DNA of 64,000 bases from Rhizobium sp. Root1334 (GTDB lineage Bacteria > Pseudomonadota > Alphaproteobacteria > Rhizobiales > Rhizobiaceae), in NCBI RefSeq assembly GCF_001426665.1, contig NZ_LMEY01000001.1, positions 1,267,179-1,331,178 of the forward strand. Direction: 5' to 3'. This document shows positions 44,541 through 52,163 of this stretch, in pieces. The stretch's first letter is position 1. Each line of letters begins with the position of its first letter. The position numbers and the translations under genes were made by a program. The notes beneath the pieces were generated by a model. That model worked only from the letters and a program-made list of their open reading frames with translations. It had not been told where the DNA came from and did not search any database.

Positions 44541-45694
44541 TCGTGCAATCATCGTCAGCCGCGAAAAGGGCTGCCAATTGGTTGGCGGCCCTCTCCCTGC
44601 TTGCCGCGTGTGGCCTCGTCTCGCTCCTCCTTGCAGCGCCTGCCCATGCCGAAATCCGGTTCACGGATGCGGCCGGACGGGAAGTACGCCTTGCCAAACC
44701 GGCTGAGCGCATCGCCACCAATGAGAGCTTGCTCATCCTGTCGCTCGCCTTGATCGAGCCCGACCCGATTTCCCGGTTGGCCGGCTGGGCGGCACCGCAG
44801 CGGATCGATCGAGGTTTCTACAACGACCTGAGGCAGCGATTTCCGGCGATCGACGGCATTCCCGTGGCCGGCGGAGTGGTGGCGTCGAAGACGTCGCCGG
44901 AAGCGATCCTTGCCGTCAGGCCGGATGTCTATCTCGTTTCCATCTGGGACAATGGCTGGATGGATATCGCCGCAACGCTAGAATCCGCCGGTGTGCCCGT
45001 CGTCTTTCTCGATGGACCGCACAACAACGGCAGTGGACCGGCCGACACGGCCATCTTTTCGCTCGAGCTTCTCGGCAAGGTCATTGGCCGTGAAGTCGAG
45101 GCTAGAAACTTCGGCGAGTTCCTCCGGCCGCACTATCAGCGCATCACCGATCGTACCAAGGGGGTTGCCCGCAAGTCGGTTCTTGTCGATGCCCATGCCG
45201 GGGCCATCTGTTGCTCGACGCCTGGGCGCGAAAACCGGATGACGGACTATCTACGGCTGGCCGGTGGCGAAAGCATTGCCGCCGATATGCCCGGCTATGA
45301 TGGAAAACTCAGCGCCGAGTTCGTGCTGGAGAGGGACCCGGACATCTATATCGCCACCGGCGGCCCGCATCTTGCCGCTCAAGGAGGCCTCGTGCTCGGC
45401 GGTGACGTCAGTGCCGAGGCGGCAGCCCAATCCTTCACCCGTGTCATCTCCAACGACGTGCGCACCCACTTCACGGCGGTACGTGAGGGCCGGGCTCATG
45501 CCGCGTCTCATCAGCTTTCGATTTCCGTTCTCAATATTCTGGTCTTCCAATGCTACGCGAAATGGATTCATCCGGACCTCTTCGAAGATATCGCCCCTTC
45601 TGAAACCCTCGCCGAGATCAACAGGCGCTTTTTGAGCGTACCGCTCAACGGCACCTTCTGGCTCGACTTCGACGCTTCGCGGTTGCCGCAATAA
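44534..45694 (+). CDS. Iron-siderophore ABC transporter substrate-binding protein
   Basis: 386 residues from an ATG inside the receptor's last codons (a GTG nine bases later is an alternative). Signal sequence 'LAALSLLAACGLVSLLLAAP' precedes 'IRFTDAAGREVRLAKPAERI', the usual opening of FecB/FhuD-type proteins. 'SPEAILAVRPDVYLVSIWDN' and 'GRAHAASHQLSISVLNILVF' belong to the same fold. It should receive the ferric siderophore in the periplasm. No permease or ATPase gene accompanies it here. Confidence 0.9.
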   Translation: MVIVQSSSAAKRAANWLAALSLLAACGLVSLLLAAPAHAEIRFTDAAGREVRLAKPAERIATNESLLILSLALIEPDPISRLAGWAAPQRIDRGFYNDLRQRFPAIDGIPVAGGVVASKTSPEAILAVRPDVYLVSIWDNGWMDIAATLESAGVPVVFLDGPHNNGSGPADTAIFSLELLGKVIGREVEARNFGEFLRPHYQRITDRTKGVARKSVLVDAHAGAICCSTPGRENRMTDYLRLAGGESIAADMPGYDGKLSAEFVLERDPDIYIATGGPHLAAQGGLVLGGDVSAEAAAQSFTRVISNDVRTHFTAVREGRAHAASHQLSISVLNILVFQCYAKWIHPDLFEDIAPSETLAEINRRFLSVPLNGTFWLDFDASRLPQ

Positions 45695-45706
45695 AAGGAC
45701 AATTTA

Positions 45707-46774
45707 ATGGACGGCAAAATCTACACGGCGCAGGCAGTCATCGACCTCGTCGATCCGCAGACAGTGATCCAAGAACTGTGCAAGCACATGCGCGAACACA
45801 ATGCCGAAATCAGCGAGGAATCCGGCGATGTCTTACTGCGTCTTTCCGGCTGCAGTGCCCGCTTCTCGGCCGATGGCGCAATGACGCGCATCAACATCGA
45901 AGCGCCGGACTTCGAGCACCTCTATTTCGCGCGCATGACTGTTGCTTCCCACATTCTCGAATTCGCAGGGGAGACCGTCCCAGAAATCTGTTGGAATGGC
46001 GATCATGGCGATGCCGAGCGGCCGCCGAATTTTCAGACCCTGACGGTTACCGATACCCGGGACGTGACACCGCATATGCGCCGCATAACTTTCCGCTGCG
46101 AAAACGCGGCACGCTTTGCCAACCTCGACGCGCTGCACCTGAACCTGCTGATCCAGCAGCCCGGCCTTGCCGAACCGCAATGGCCCTTTGTCGGGGCAAG
46201 TGGCCTCATCGAATGGGAGCGGCCGGACCTGAAACCGTCCATGCGAAAATACACCGTGCGCTCGATAGACCTTGCGACCAGCCAACTCGATATCGACTTC
46301 GTGCTGCACGCCGATGCCGGACCGGGATCGAGCTTTGCCGAGGCCGTCACCATCGGGATGGAAGTCGGCGTACTCGGTCCTGGCGGTGGCGGGCTTATGG
46401 ATGCAGATTGGTATTTGTTTGCGGGCGACGAGACCGCCATTCCAGCCATTGCCCGCATGCTGGAAAACCTGCCCGCCGATTCATCCGGCGCCGCCTATCT
46501 TGAAGTTTCGGATGCCGCCGAAATCCAGAACCTGCAGACGCCTGTTGCCATCGGCATTCACTGGCTGATCCGCAACGCAGAAAAGCCCGGCAGCCTCCTT
46601 GTCGAAGCCCTCCGGCAAACGCACCGCCCCCAGGGCGACGAAAGCATATATCTTTGGGCCGCCTGCGAATTTTCAGCCTTCAAAACCATCCGGCAACTCG
46701 CGCGCCAGGACTGGAAACTGAAAAACGACCAACATCTCGTCGTCGCCTATTGGCGGGAAGGCACAAAATCTTAA
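45707..46774 (+). CDS. DUF2218-SIP siderophore-interacting ferric reductase
   Basis: 355 residues. Residues about 1-95 are a DUF2218 domain ('TVIQELCKHMREHNAEISEE'), followed by an FAD-binding barrel with 'VTPHMRRITFRCENAA' and the flavin motif 'MRKYTVRSID', then an NAD(P)H-binding SIP domain ending 'WKLKNDQHLVVAYWREG'. SIPs release iron from imported siderophores by reduction in the cytoplasm. 12 bases after the binding-protein gene, so part of the same operon. Fusion of the two domains is seen in some actinobacterial and rhizobial proteins. Confidence 0.92.
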   Translation: MDGKIYTAQAVIDLVDPQTVIQELCKHMREHNAEISEESGDVLLRLSGCSARFSADGAMTRINIEAPDFEHLYFARMTVASHILEFAGETVPEICWNGDHGDAERPPNFQTLTVTDTRDVTPHMRRITFRCENAARFANLDALHLNLLIQQPGLAEPQWPFVGASGLIEWERPDLKPSMRKYTVRSIDLATSQLDIDFVLHADAGPGSSFAEAVTIGMEVGVLGPGGGGLMDADWYLFAGDETAIPAIARMLENLPADSSGAAYLEVSDAAEIQNLQTPVAIGIHWLIRNAEKPGSLLVEALRQTHRPQGDESIYLWAACEFSAFKTIRQLARQDWKLKNDQHLVVAYWREGTKS

Positions 46775-46778
46775 AAGA

Positions 46779-46828
46779 TGATTTATTTTATCATATTTTC
46801 CTTGCCAATAACTTGACAATTATAATCA
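46779..46828. promoter_or_regulatory. Two tandem IRO boxes upstream of the hemophore-like gene
   Basis: TGA-N9-TCA occurs at 46,779-46,793 and again at 46,814-46,828, 35 bases centre to centre. Both spacers are AT-rich. They precede the secreted hemophore-like gene by about 50 bases and imply iron-responsive repression. Confidence 0.65.
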
Positions 46829-46878
46829 TCTTAAATAGCCGAGGTATCGTAGGTATATTCAACTGTTGGGGGCAATGA

Positions 46879-47784
46879 ATGACGATCAATATTTCCGTCA
46901 CGGACGTCAACAAGGACGGCACCGGCGTCAACGTACTCGCTTATCTCGCAAAATTTGATAGCAGCTTCTCGCCGGCCGGCCGGGGCTCGTTCAGTGGATC
47001 CAGCGGCCTGTCGGGCAAGCAATATGCAGCACTCGATGCAAAGGGCACCGGCGTGGTCTTTGATGCCGGTAAAACCGACTGGGCCTATGACATGGCGACC
47101 CATCAGGTTGGTGGCTCGCTGGATGGGTTGCGCTTCGGCACCTCGACCAAGCTCGACACGGGAAAGCAGGTCTTCACCCAGTCCACCGACCTGAAGATTT
47201 CCGGTCTTAGCCTGGAAACGAGTGCGGATGCCAATGCTCTGCGCTCCAGCCTGACGTCCTCCGATACCAAGGGCCTGTTGGCCCTGCTCAAGAAGGACAG
47301 CATCTCATTCTCCGGCAGCACCGGTAACGACGTGTTCAAAGGCTTCGGCAAGGGCGACACTCTGAGTGGCGGCAAAGGCAACGACACGCTGTATGGCGAA
47401 GGCGGCAACGACACGATCAAGGGCGACGCTGGCAACGACATACTTAACGGTGGCGCCGGCAATGACATTCTGACTGGCGGCAGCGGCAACGACAGGCTGA
47501 CCGGCGGAACAGGCAATGATACCCTGGCGGGCGGCGCCGGCAAGGATACCTTTATCTTCAAGGCTGGTTCGGGCAAGGACACCATCTACGATTTCCAGGC
47601 TGGCAAAAGCACGGCAGGTGACGTCTTGAGCCTGGACAAGAGCGTCCTGGCATCGTTCACCGCCGTCAAGGCAGCGGCAGTCGACACGGCCGATGGCGTT
47701 CTGATCAAATTCGGTACGGGCTCGATCCTCCTGGAAGGAGTCGACAAGGCAGACCTTCACGCCAATGACTTTTTCTTCGTCTGA
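46879..47784 (+). CDS. HasA-hemophore-like domain fused to RTX calcium-binding repeats
   Basis: 301 residues, no N-terminal signal. Residues about 1-135 resemble HasA: 'NVLAYLAKFDSSF', 'GSSGLSGKQYAAL' and 'THQVGGSLDGLRFG' match HasA's YLGQWASTF, GSLSGSQYA and AHTLYGQLDSLSFG in order and spacing. Tyr70 and His75 correspond to HasA Tyr75 and His83; no residue matches the His32 ligand. Residues about 148-228 are eight or so GGxGNDxL nonapeptides that bind calcium. The C-terminal part ends 'ADLHANDFFFV', a type I secretion signal pattern. Likely an extracellular heme scavenger; a plain RTX protein is the alternative. Confidence 0.8.
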   Translation: MTINISVTDVNKDGTGVNVLAYLAKFDSSFSPAGRGSFSGSSGLSGKQYAALDAKGTGVVFDAGKTDWAYDMATHQVGGSLDGLRFGTSTKLDTGKQVFTQSTDLKISGLSLETSADANALRSSLTSSDTKGLLALLKKDSISFSGSTGNDVFKGFGKGDTLSGGKGNDTLYGEGGNDTIKGDAGNDILNGGAGNDILTGGSGNDRLTGGTGNDTLAGGAGKDTFIFKAGSGKDTIYDFQAGKSTAGDVLSLDKSVLASFTAVKAAAVDTADGVLIKFGTGSILLEGVDKADLHANDFFFV

Positions 47785-47808
47785 TTGATCACCGGACCTT
47801 GATTCGAT

Positions 47809-47855
47809 CGGCCTGAAACCTGAGCATTCGTTCACGGTTTCAGGCCGATTTTTTT
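47809..47855 (+). terminator. Terminator after the hemophore-like gene
   Basis: CGGCCTGAAACC (47809-47820) pairs perfectly with GGTTTCAGGCCG (47836-47847) and is followed by A and seven T. Confidence 0.9.
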
Positions 47856-48180
47856 GTCCGGCCGCGATACCTGAAGGCTGGCTGGCGTTTTGCGAAAAGC
47901 CATGAGAGGCACGGGTTCCCCTGCACCCAAATACAAAATTTCGCTGAGGCGGCCTCAATATGAGGAGCCCTATTGAAATCGCATTTTCCAAATCCTATCT
48001 GGGCAGCATGTCCGGTCCGTTAAGAAATCGGGACCGCGTTCTCTCGAGCGATTGGCGAGCCAATCCAGCGGGTGCAGTTGTAGTCAAGATGAAGCCTCTG
48101 GCGGTAAACCGCTGGAGAGTTTTACTATGCGTGCACTAACCATCTGGTTTTTTCAAAAGCCTGCATTAGTATGTGCTCCC
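47856..48180. other. Non-coding stretch
   Basis: About 325 bases before the Rrf2 gene. No gene, repeat or RNA recognised. It presumably contains the Rrf2 promoter. Confidence 0.35.
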
Positions 48181-48642
48181 ATGATGGACACGCGCTTCTC
48201 TTCGGCTCTGCAAATCATTATTACAGTTGCCGTCAACGAAAGAAATAATATCCGCTCAACGAGCGATACGCTGGCAGCGAAGCTCGATGCCAAGCCCAGT
48301 CTCGTGCGCAAGCTGGCCGCACCGTTGATGCAGAAGAATATTCTTGTGTCGTCTGAAGGATATCAGGGAGGTTACCGGCTTGGCCGGTCCGCCAGCGCGA
48401 TTTATCTGAGTGAAATCTATCTTGCAGTCACGCCAGACAAGAAAATATGGGGTACGCGTGAGGATATTCCAGCCGAATGCTTTGTCTCAAGCAATATGAA
48501 CGAATGGTCGGCAAAGCTGAGCAAGAAAGCCGAGCAGGCCCTGCTGGGTCTTCTTGAGGAAAAATCTGTGGAGGATGCCATCTCGGAACTGGCGACCATC
48601 GATGGCGGCAAGTGTCCAGTCGGAAGGGCGATCGCGCCCTGA
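48181..48642 (+). CDS. Rrf2-family transcriptional regulator
   Basis: 153 residues (or 152 from the next ATG). The Rrf2 winged helix is clear: 'FSSALQIIITVAVNERNNIR', 'TSDTLAAKLDAKPSLVRKLA', 'LMQKNILVSSEGYQGGYRLG'. RirA, IscR and NsrR belong to this family, but the three-cysteine cluster ligand set is not present; only Cys in 'PAECFVSS' and 'GGKCPVG' remain. It may sense something other than an Fe-S cluster. Placed beside the IRO-box-controlled hemophore-like gene, which it may regulate. Confidence 0.88.
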   Translation: MMDTRFSSALQIIITVAVNERNNIRSTSDTLAAKLDAKPSLVRKLAAPLMQKNILVSSEGYQGGYRLGRSASAIYLSEIYLAVTPDKKIWGTREDIPAECFVSSNMNEWSAKLSKKAEQALLGLLEEKSVEDAISELATIDGGKCPVGRAIAP

Positions 48643-48780
48643 GGCAGAATCACATGCGGCCGTGCGGGACGGCCGGAGGGAACCGGACCGTCCCCGTCAC
48701 TGATCGGAGGTCAGTCAAATCCGTGACGAACCGGTGGCTAGCCGCGCCTTCACGCGACCAGCCGGATCTTGAAGCGTAAC

Positions 48781-49782
48781 TTAGAAGTCGCGCTGCAGAC
48801 GCACGAAGCCGAACACTTCGTCATCGCCATCGTCTTCGTCGTGGTACTGGAGGCTCACCTTGGTCTTCAGGCCGTCGGTGATCTTGTAGTCGACGGTCAC
48901 GCCGCCGGTCCAGGCATCACCACCACCGAAGTCGTTGCCGTTCAGGTCGATGTTGCTGAAGTACTGAACACCAGGCGTGATCGAGAACTTTTCGTTGACC
49001 TTCAGTTCGTACTGAGCGCCAACAGTCCATTCGGACTCTTCGTAGTAGTAGTTGGCGCCGGTAGCATACGCACCGTAGATGCCGAGCTGGCCTGGGCCGA
49101 GATCAGCATAGATGATCGCGCGGATAGCACCTTCTTCGCTATCGGTGTCATAACCGCCAAGCAGGTAGGCGGTGACAACGCCAACCGTACCGGAAACCTG
49201 GCCGGTGATACCGACATTGTTCGGACGCGCGGTGTCTTCCAGCTCTTCCACAGCGATACCGGCCTTGAAGGCGTCGGTTTCGTACTGGTAGCGGATGGCG
49301 TTGTGACGGGTTTCGTTGCTGGCGATCAGGTCGGTTTCGCCGCTCAAGTCGTCATCCCACCAGCTGTACTGCATACCAACGCGCAGGCCGGCGATTTCGA
49401 TGTAACCCTGGTCGAGGAAGGTATTGTTGTTCGAAGAACCGGAAGAGTTGCGAGCGTTTGTACGAAGCGCAACGAGGCTGGACAGCGTGCCGAATTCGGT
49501 GTCGTTCTTTGCTTCGAACTCAAGCTGTGCGCGCGTAAAGGTATTCCAGTCAGACGAACCGGACTGATCACGGCCGAAGTCGGTCTGGAAGCGGATATAA
49601 CCGCCGATCTTCAGGCAGGTTTCCGTTCCCGGAATGTAGAAGTAGCCGGTGCCGAACGCGTCGCAGACGCGGACGTATTCCGCCGGCTCAGGTTCAGCAG
49701 CAACGATAGCGTCGGCTGCAAATGCACCGTTTGCTGTGGTCAACGCCGCAGCAGAGGCAAAAAGAATAGCCTTCATAGTCAT
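48781..49782 (-). CDS. Alphaproteobacterial porin (Omp2/RopA type), second copy
   Basis: 333 residues from MTMKAILFASAAALTTANGA (or from the Met two codons later). The mature N-terminus 'ADAIVAAEPEPAEYVRVCDA' and 'TGYFYIPGTETCLKIGGYIR' closely matches the porin at 19,849. Beta-barrel strands continue to '...VFGFVRLQRDF'. General diffusion channel in the outer membrane. Expression may be controlled through a palindrome about 130 bases upstream. Confidence 0.94.
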   Translation of the reverse strand: MTMKAILFASAAALTTANGAFAADAIVAAEPEPAEYVRVCDAFGTGYFYIPGTETCLKIGGYIRFQTDFGRDQSGSSDWNTFTRAQLEFEAKNDTEFGTLSSLVALRTNARNSSGSSNNNTFLDQGYIEIAGLRVGMQYSWWDDDLSGETDLIASNETRHNAIRYQYETDAFKAGIAVEELEDTARPNNVGITGQVSGTVGVVTAYLLGGYDTDSEEGAIRAIIYADLGPGQLGIYGAYATGANYYYEESEWTVGAQYELKVNEKFSITPGVQYFSNIDLNGNDFGGGDAWTGGVTVDYKITDGLKTKVSLQYHDEDDGDDEVFGFVRLQRDF

Positions 49783-49913
49783 TTCGGATCCAATCAAGTT
49801 TCGATCGGGCACAGGCTTTCGTGGCTGAAAAATCAGCGTCCCCCACCCCAAATATCGATTCAAGCCCCAATGGCAGCGGCCGAAACCGCACGCCGAGATT
49901 ACATAGGCCAAGA

Positions 49914-49936
49914 ACTGTAACAATAAAAATTACAGT
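49914..49936. promoter_or_regulatory. Inverted repeat upstream of porin
   Basis: ACTGTAA (49914-49920) and TTACAGT (49930-49936) are exact complements separated by nine bases. It lies about 130 bases upstream of the porin start and could bind a porin regulator. Regulator unknown. Confidence 0.45.
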
Positions 49937-50298
49937 CATATTCTCGTCACATTGATGGTTGGGATTTTGAGTGTTGCCGAAACGCAACGCCCTGATGCAC
50001 AGGATCGTGAGTACCCTCACTACCTTAGATGCACGCACGACCACTCCACAAACCCTGGTGGGTGTGACCGGTAACATTTAGAGCTTTCAGGTAGTGACCA
50101 TTCGGCGAAACCGCAAGTAGGACGCCCTGACGTTTTCGTGAAGGCCGTCAAAACACCGCAATGCGCACGAATCTTGCGGGCCAACGGAGTGGCACGCAGC
50201 ATTATGATACTGCAGGCTCAACACCGTCCCATAAGGCCGCCTCAGAACGAATCACTTCGCCATTTCCATTCGAGGCCCCCGGCTCCAACGAATCGCGC
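49937..50298. other. Non-coding stretch between divergent transcription units
   Basis: About 360 bases. Only short, unrecognisable frames occur. The region is bounded by the porin control region and the amide-operon promoter. A GACGTTTTCGTGAAGGCCGTC hairpin-like run near 50,130 was seen but its meaning is unclear. Confidence 0.35.
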
Positions 50299-50328
50299 TT
50301 GACACAGATACGGTGCCCGTATTTTAAT
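50299..50328 (+). promoter_or_regulatory. Promoter of the amide operon
   Basis: A consensus TTGACA (50299-50304) is followed after 18 bases by TTTAAT (50323-50328). Transcription would begin near 50,335, giving a leader of about 115 nt before the first gene. Confidence 0.65.
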
Positions 50329-50340
50329 CTTGCCAACGGA

Positions 50341-50388
50341 TTAAGCACTTCCTTGACATGACCTCATGGTCGACGGGCAGTTTGGCCC
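50341..50388 (+). promoter_or_regulatory. Candidate ANTAR antitermination hairpins in the leader
   Basis: Two small stems with six-base loops lie in the leader: TTAAG-CACTTC-CTTGA (50341-50356) and GGGC-AGTTTG-GCCC (50375-50388). The 3' arm of the second overlaps the 5' arm of the terminator by three bases, so the two structures exclude each other. This is the geometry of ANTAR targets, but the loop consensus (A at 1, G at 4) is only half met in the second and not in the first. Confidence 0.45.
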
Positions 50389-50438
50389 CACGATGCTCCC
50401 ATCACAGATGGGTTCTGCGTCGTGGGGTTTTTGGTTTT
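50386..50438 (+). terminator. Intrinsic terminator in the amide-operon leader
   Basis: CCCCACGA (50386-50393) and TCGTGGGG (50420-50427) form the outer stem, CCCATC/GATGGG an inner one, and a T-rich run follows (50428 onward). It ends about ten bases before the first gene, so it would block the operon unless antiterminated. Confidence 0.85.
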
Positions 50439-50448
50439 TGGCGGATCA

Positions 50449-51585
50449 ATGAACAACGCGGTAAAAATAGGCATCCTTTATTCCACGACCGGCCCCTATG
50501 CCGAGATCGGACGCGACGCACGTGACGGTGCCGACTTTGCCATCGAAGAGGTCCGCGCGCTCCATGGCAACGCCATCAAGCCGGTTGTCATCGATCCCCA
50601 TGCCGATATCACCGCTTACCTCGAAGGTGCGCGCGCAATGCTGCGCGATCACGGTTGCCGCCACATCATCGGAACCATCACCTCGCTCGCCCGCAAGGAG
50701 GTCATTCCTCTTGTCGAAAAACATGACGGTCTGCTCTGGTACATGTGCCCTTACGAGGGCTTCGAAGCCAATGACAATGTCATCTATACCGGCGGCTGTC
50801 CCAACCAGCACCTCTTGCCGCTGTTCGATTACCTGATCCCGCGCTTCGGCCGCCGTCCCTATCTCGTTGGCGCCAATTACGTCTGGGGCTGGGAAATGAA
50901 CCGGCTGGCCCGCGAGCTGATCGAGGATGCTGGCGGCGAGGTGCTTGGCGAACGGTACCTGCCGCTGGAGGAGACTGCCGTCGAGCGCATCGTGCTGGAT
51001 ATCGAGCAGCGCCGGCCAAGCTTCATCCTGAATAATTTCATCGGACCGTCGAGCTACGCCTTTCTCGCCGCCATCCGCGCGCTTGGCGCCCGCAACCCGG
51101 CCTTCCTCCCGGAAAATTGCCCGGTCGTCAGCTGTGACCTGCAGGAAAGCGAAATTCCCCATATCGGTCTCGGTGTTGCCACCGGCCAGCTTTGCGCGGC
51201 CGCCTATTTCGATACGGTCGCAACGCCTGAAAATGCCGGCTTCAAGGCCCAGGTGGCAGCCAAACTTGGCAGCCAGCGGCGTATTTCGAGCGTTTTCGCC
51301 AGCGCCTATGCCTCAGTCAAGCTTTGCGCAGAGGCGATCCTTGCTGCCGGCACGGATGACCCAACCGCCGTCGCACGTCAATTGTCGGCCGCACCTCTGC
51401 CAACCGTTCTCGGGCCGATCCTGATCAATCCCGATACCCGTCATGCGGCACTGCCCTTCCATCTCGGCCGGATCAATGATGAAGGCGGCTTCGATATCAT
51501 CGCCTCACAGCCGGCCATCGCCGCTGATCCTTATCTGACGAACCGCCGCAGCCGGATGCCGTCGCCTTTGAGGATCGTGTCATGA
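50449..51585 (+). CDS. AmiC-like cytosolic amide sensor
   Basis: 378 residues from MNNAVKIGILYSTTGPYAEI. The fold is that of type 1 periplasmic binding proteins (AmiC/UrtA family): 'ARDGADFAIEEVRALHGNAI', 'GTITSLARKEVIPLVEKHDG', 'GANYVWGWEMNRLARELIED'. There is no signal peptide, so the protein stays in the cytoplasm, as AmiC does. AmiC binds small amides and releases AmiR. The next gene overlaps by four bases (ATGA), coupling production of the two partners. Confidence 0.88.
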   Translation: MNNAVKIGILYSTTGPYAEIGRDARDGADFAIEEVRALHGNAIKPVVIDPHADITAYLEGARAMLRDHGCRHIIGTITSLARKEVIPLVEKHDGLLWYMCPYEGFEANDNVIYTGGCPNQHLLPLFDYLIPRFGRRPYLVGANYVWGWEMNRLARELIEDAGGEVLGERYLPLEETAVERIVLDIEQRRPSFILNNFIGPSSYAFLAAIRALGARNPAFLPENCPVVSCDLQESEIPHIGLGVATGQLCAAAYFDTVATPENAGFKAQVAAKLGSQRRISSVFASAYASVKLCAEAILAAGTDDPTAVARQLSAAPLPTVLGPILINPDTRHAALPFHLGRINDEGGFDIIASQPAIAADPYLTNRRSRMPSPLRIVS

Positions 51586-52163
51586 GGGAAACACCGAATT
51601 TCACCGGCTGGCGTGCCACCATCCTGCACCGGGAAGACAACACGACCGAACGGCTGACACGCCAACTGAAGCTCATCGGCTTTCAGGTGACGGTCCAGTG
51701 GCAGCCACTCGACGCCACCGACCTGCCGGATGTCGTGCTTGTCGATGCCGACCAGGGCTGGGACGGCCTGTTGCCGTGGAACGGCGGCAGTGCACCCTGC
51801 CCGTTGGTGGCACTGCTCGGCTCGGAAGCACCCGGCCGCATCGCCTGGGCGATGGAGCAGGGTGTCGGTGCCATCATTGCAAAACCACTGGCTTCCTCCG
51901 CCGTCTACCCTGCCCTGGTCATGGCACTCGGCATTCACCGCGAGCGCAAGGCGGTCATCGACAGGATGAACCATCTGGAAGAGCGCGTCCGTCTGCGGCC
52001 GCTGGTTCATGCCGCCGTCGAGCGCATCATTGCGGTGCGCAAGGTCAATGAGGAGCTCGCCTATACCATCCTGCGCAATTGCGCGATGCAGCGGCGGATG
52101 CCGATGGAGCAGGTTGCGGCCTCCATCCTCGGTGGCGCCGAGCCCCTGCCGGAGGCCGGTTGA
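51582..52163 (+). CDS. AmiR-like ANTAR antiterminator
   Basis: 193 residues. An N-terminal pseudo-receiver domain (1-125; 'PDVVLVDADQGWDG' and 'GVGAIIAKPLASSAVYPALV') is followed by a coiled coil ('RKAVIDRMNHLEERVRLRPL') and a C-terminal ANTAR domain ('HAAVERIIAVRKVNEELAYT', 'RRMPMEQVAASIL'). ANTAR domains bind paired hexaloop hairpins in nascent RNA to prevent termination. The leader of its own operon carries such a terminator. Stop overlaps the next start (TGATG). Confidence 0.88.
   Translation: MRETPNFTGWRATILHREDNTTERLTRQLKLIGFQVTVQWQPLDATDLPDVVLVDADQGWDGLLPWNGGSAPCPLVALLGSEAPGRIAWAMEQGVGAIIAKPLASSAVYPALVMALGIHRERKAVIDRMNHLEERVRLRPLVHAAVERIIAVRKVNEELAYTILRNCAMQRRMPMEQVAASILGGAEPLPEAG

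Noticed and set aside
50190..50206. Possible sigma-54 promoter (TGGCACG) upstream of the amide operon
   Set aside because: The -12 element reads ATTA in place of TTGC, and a good sigma-70 promoter lies closer to the leader.
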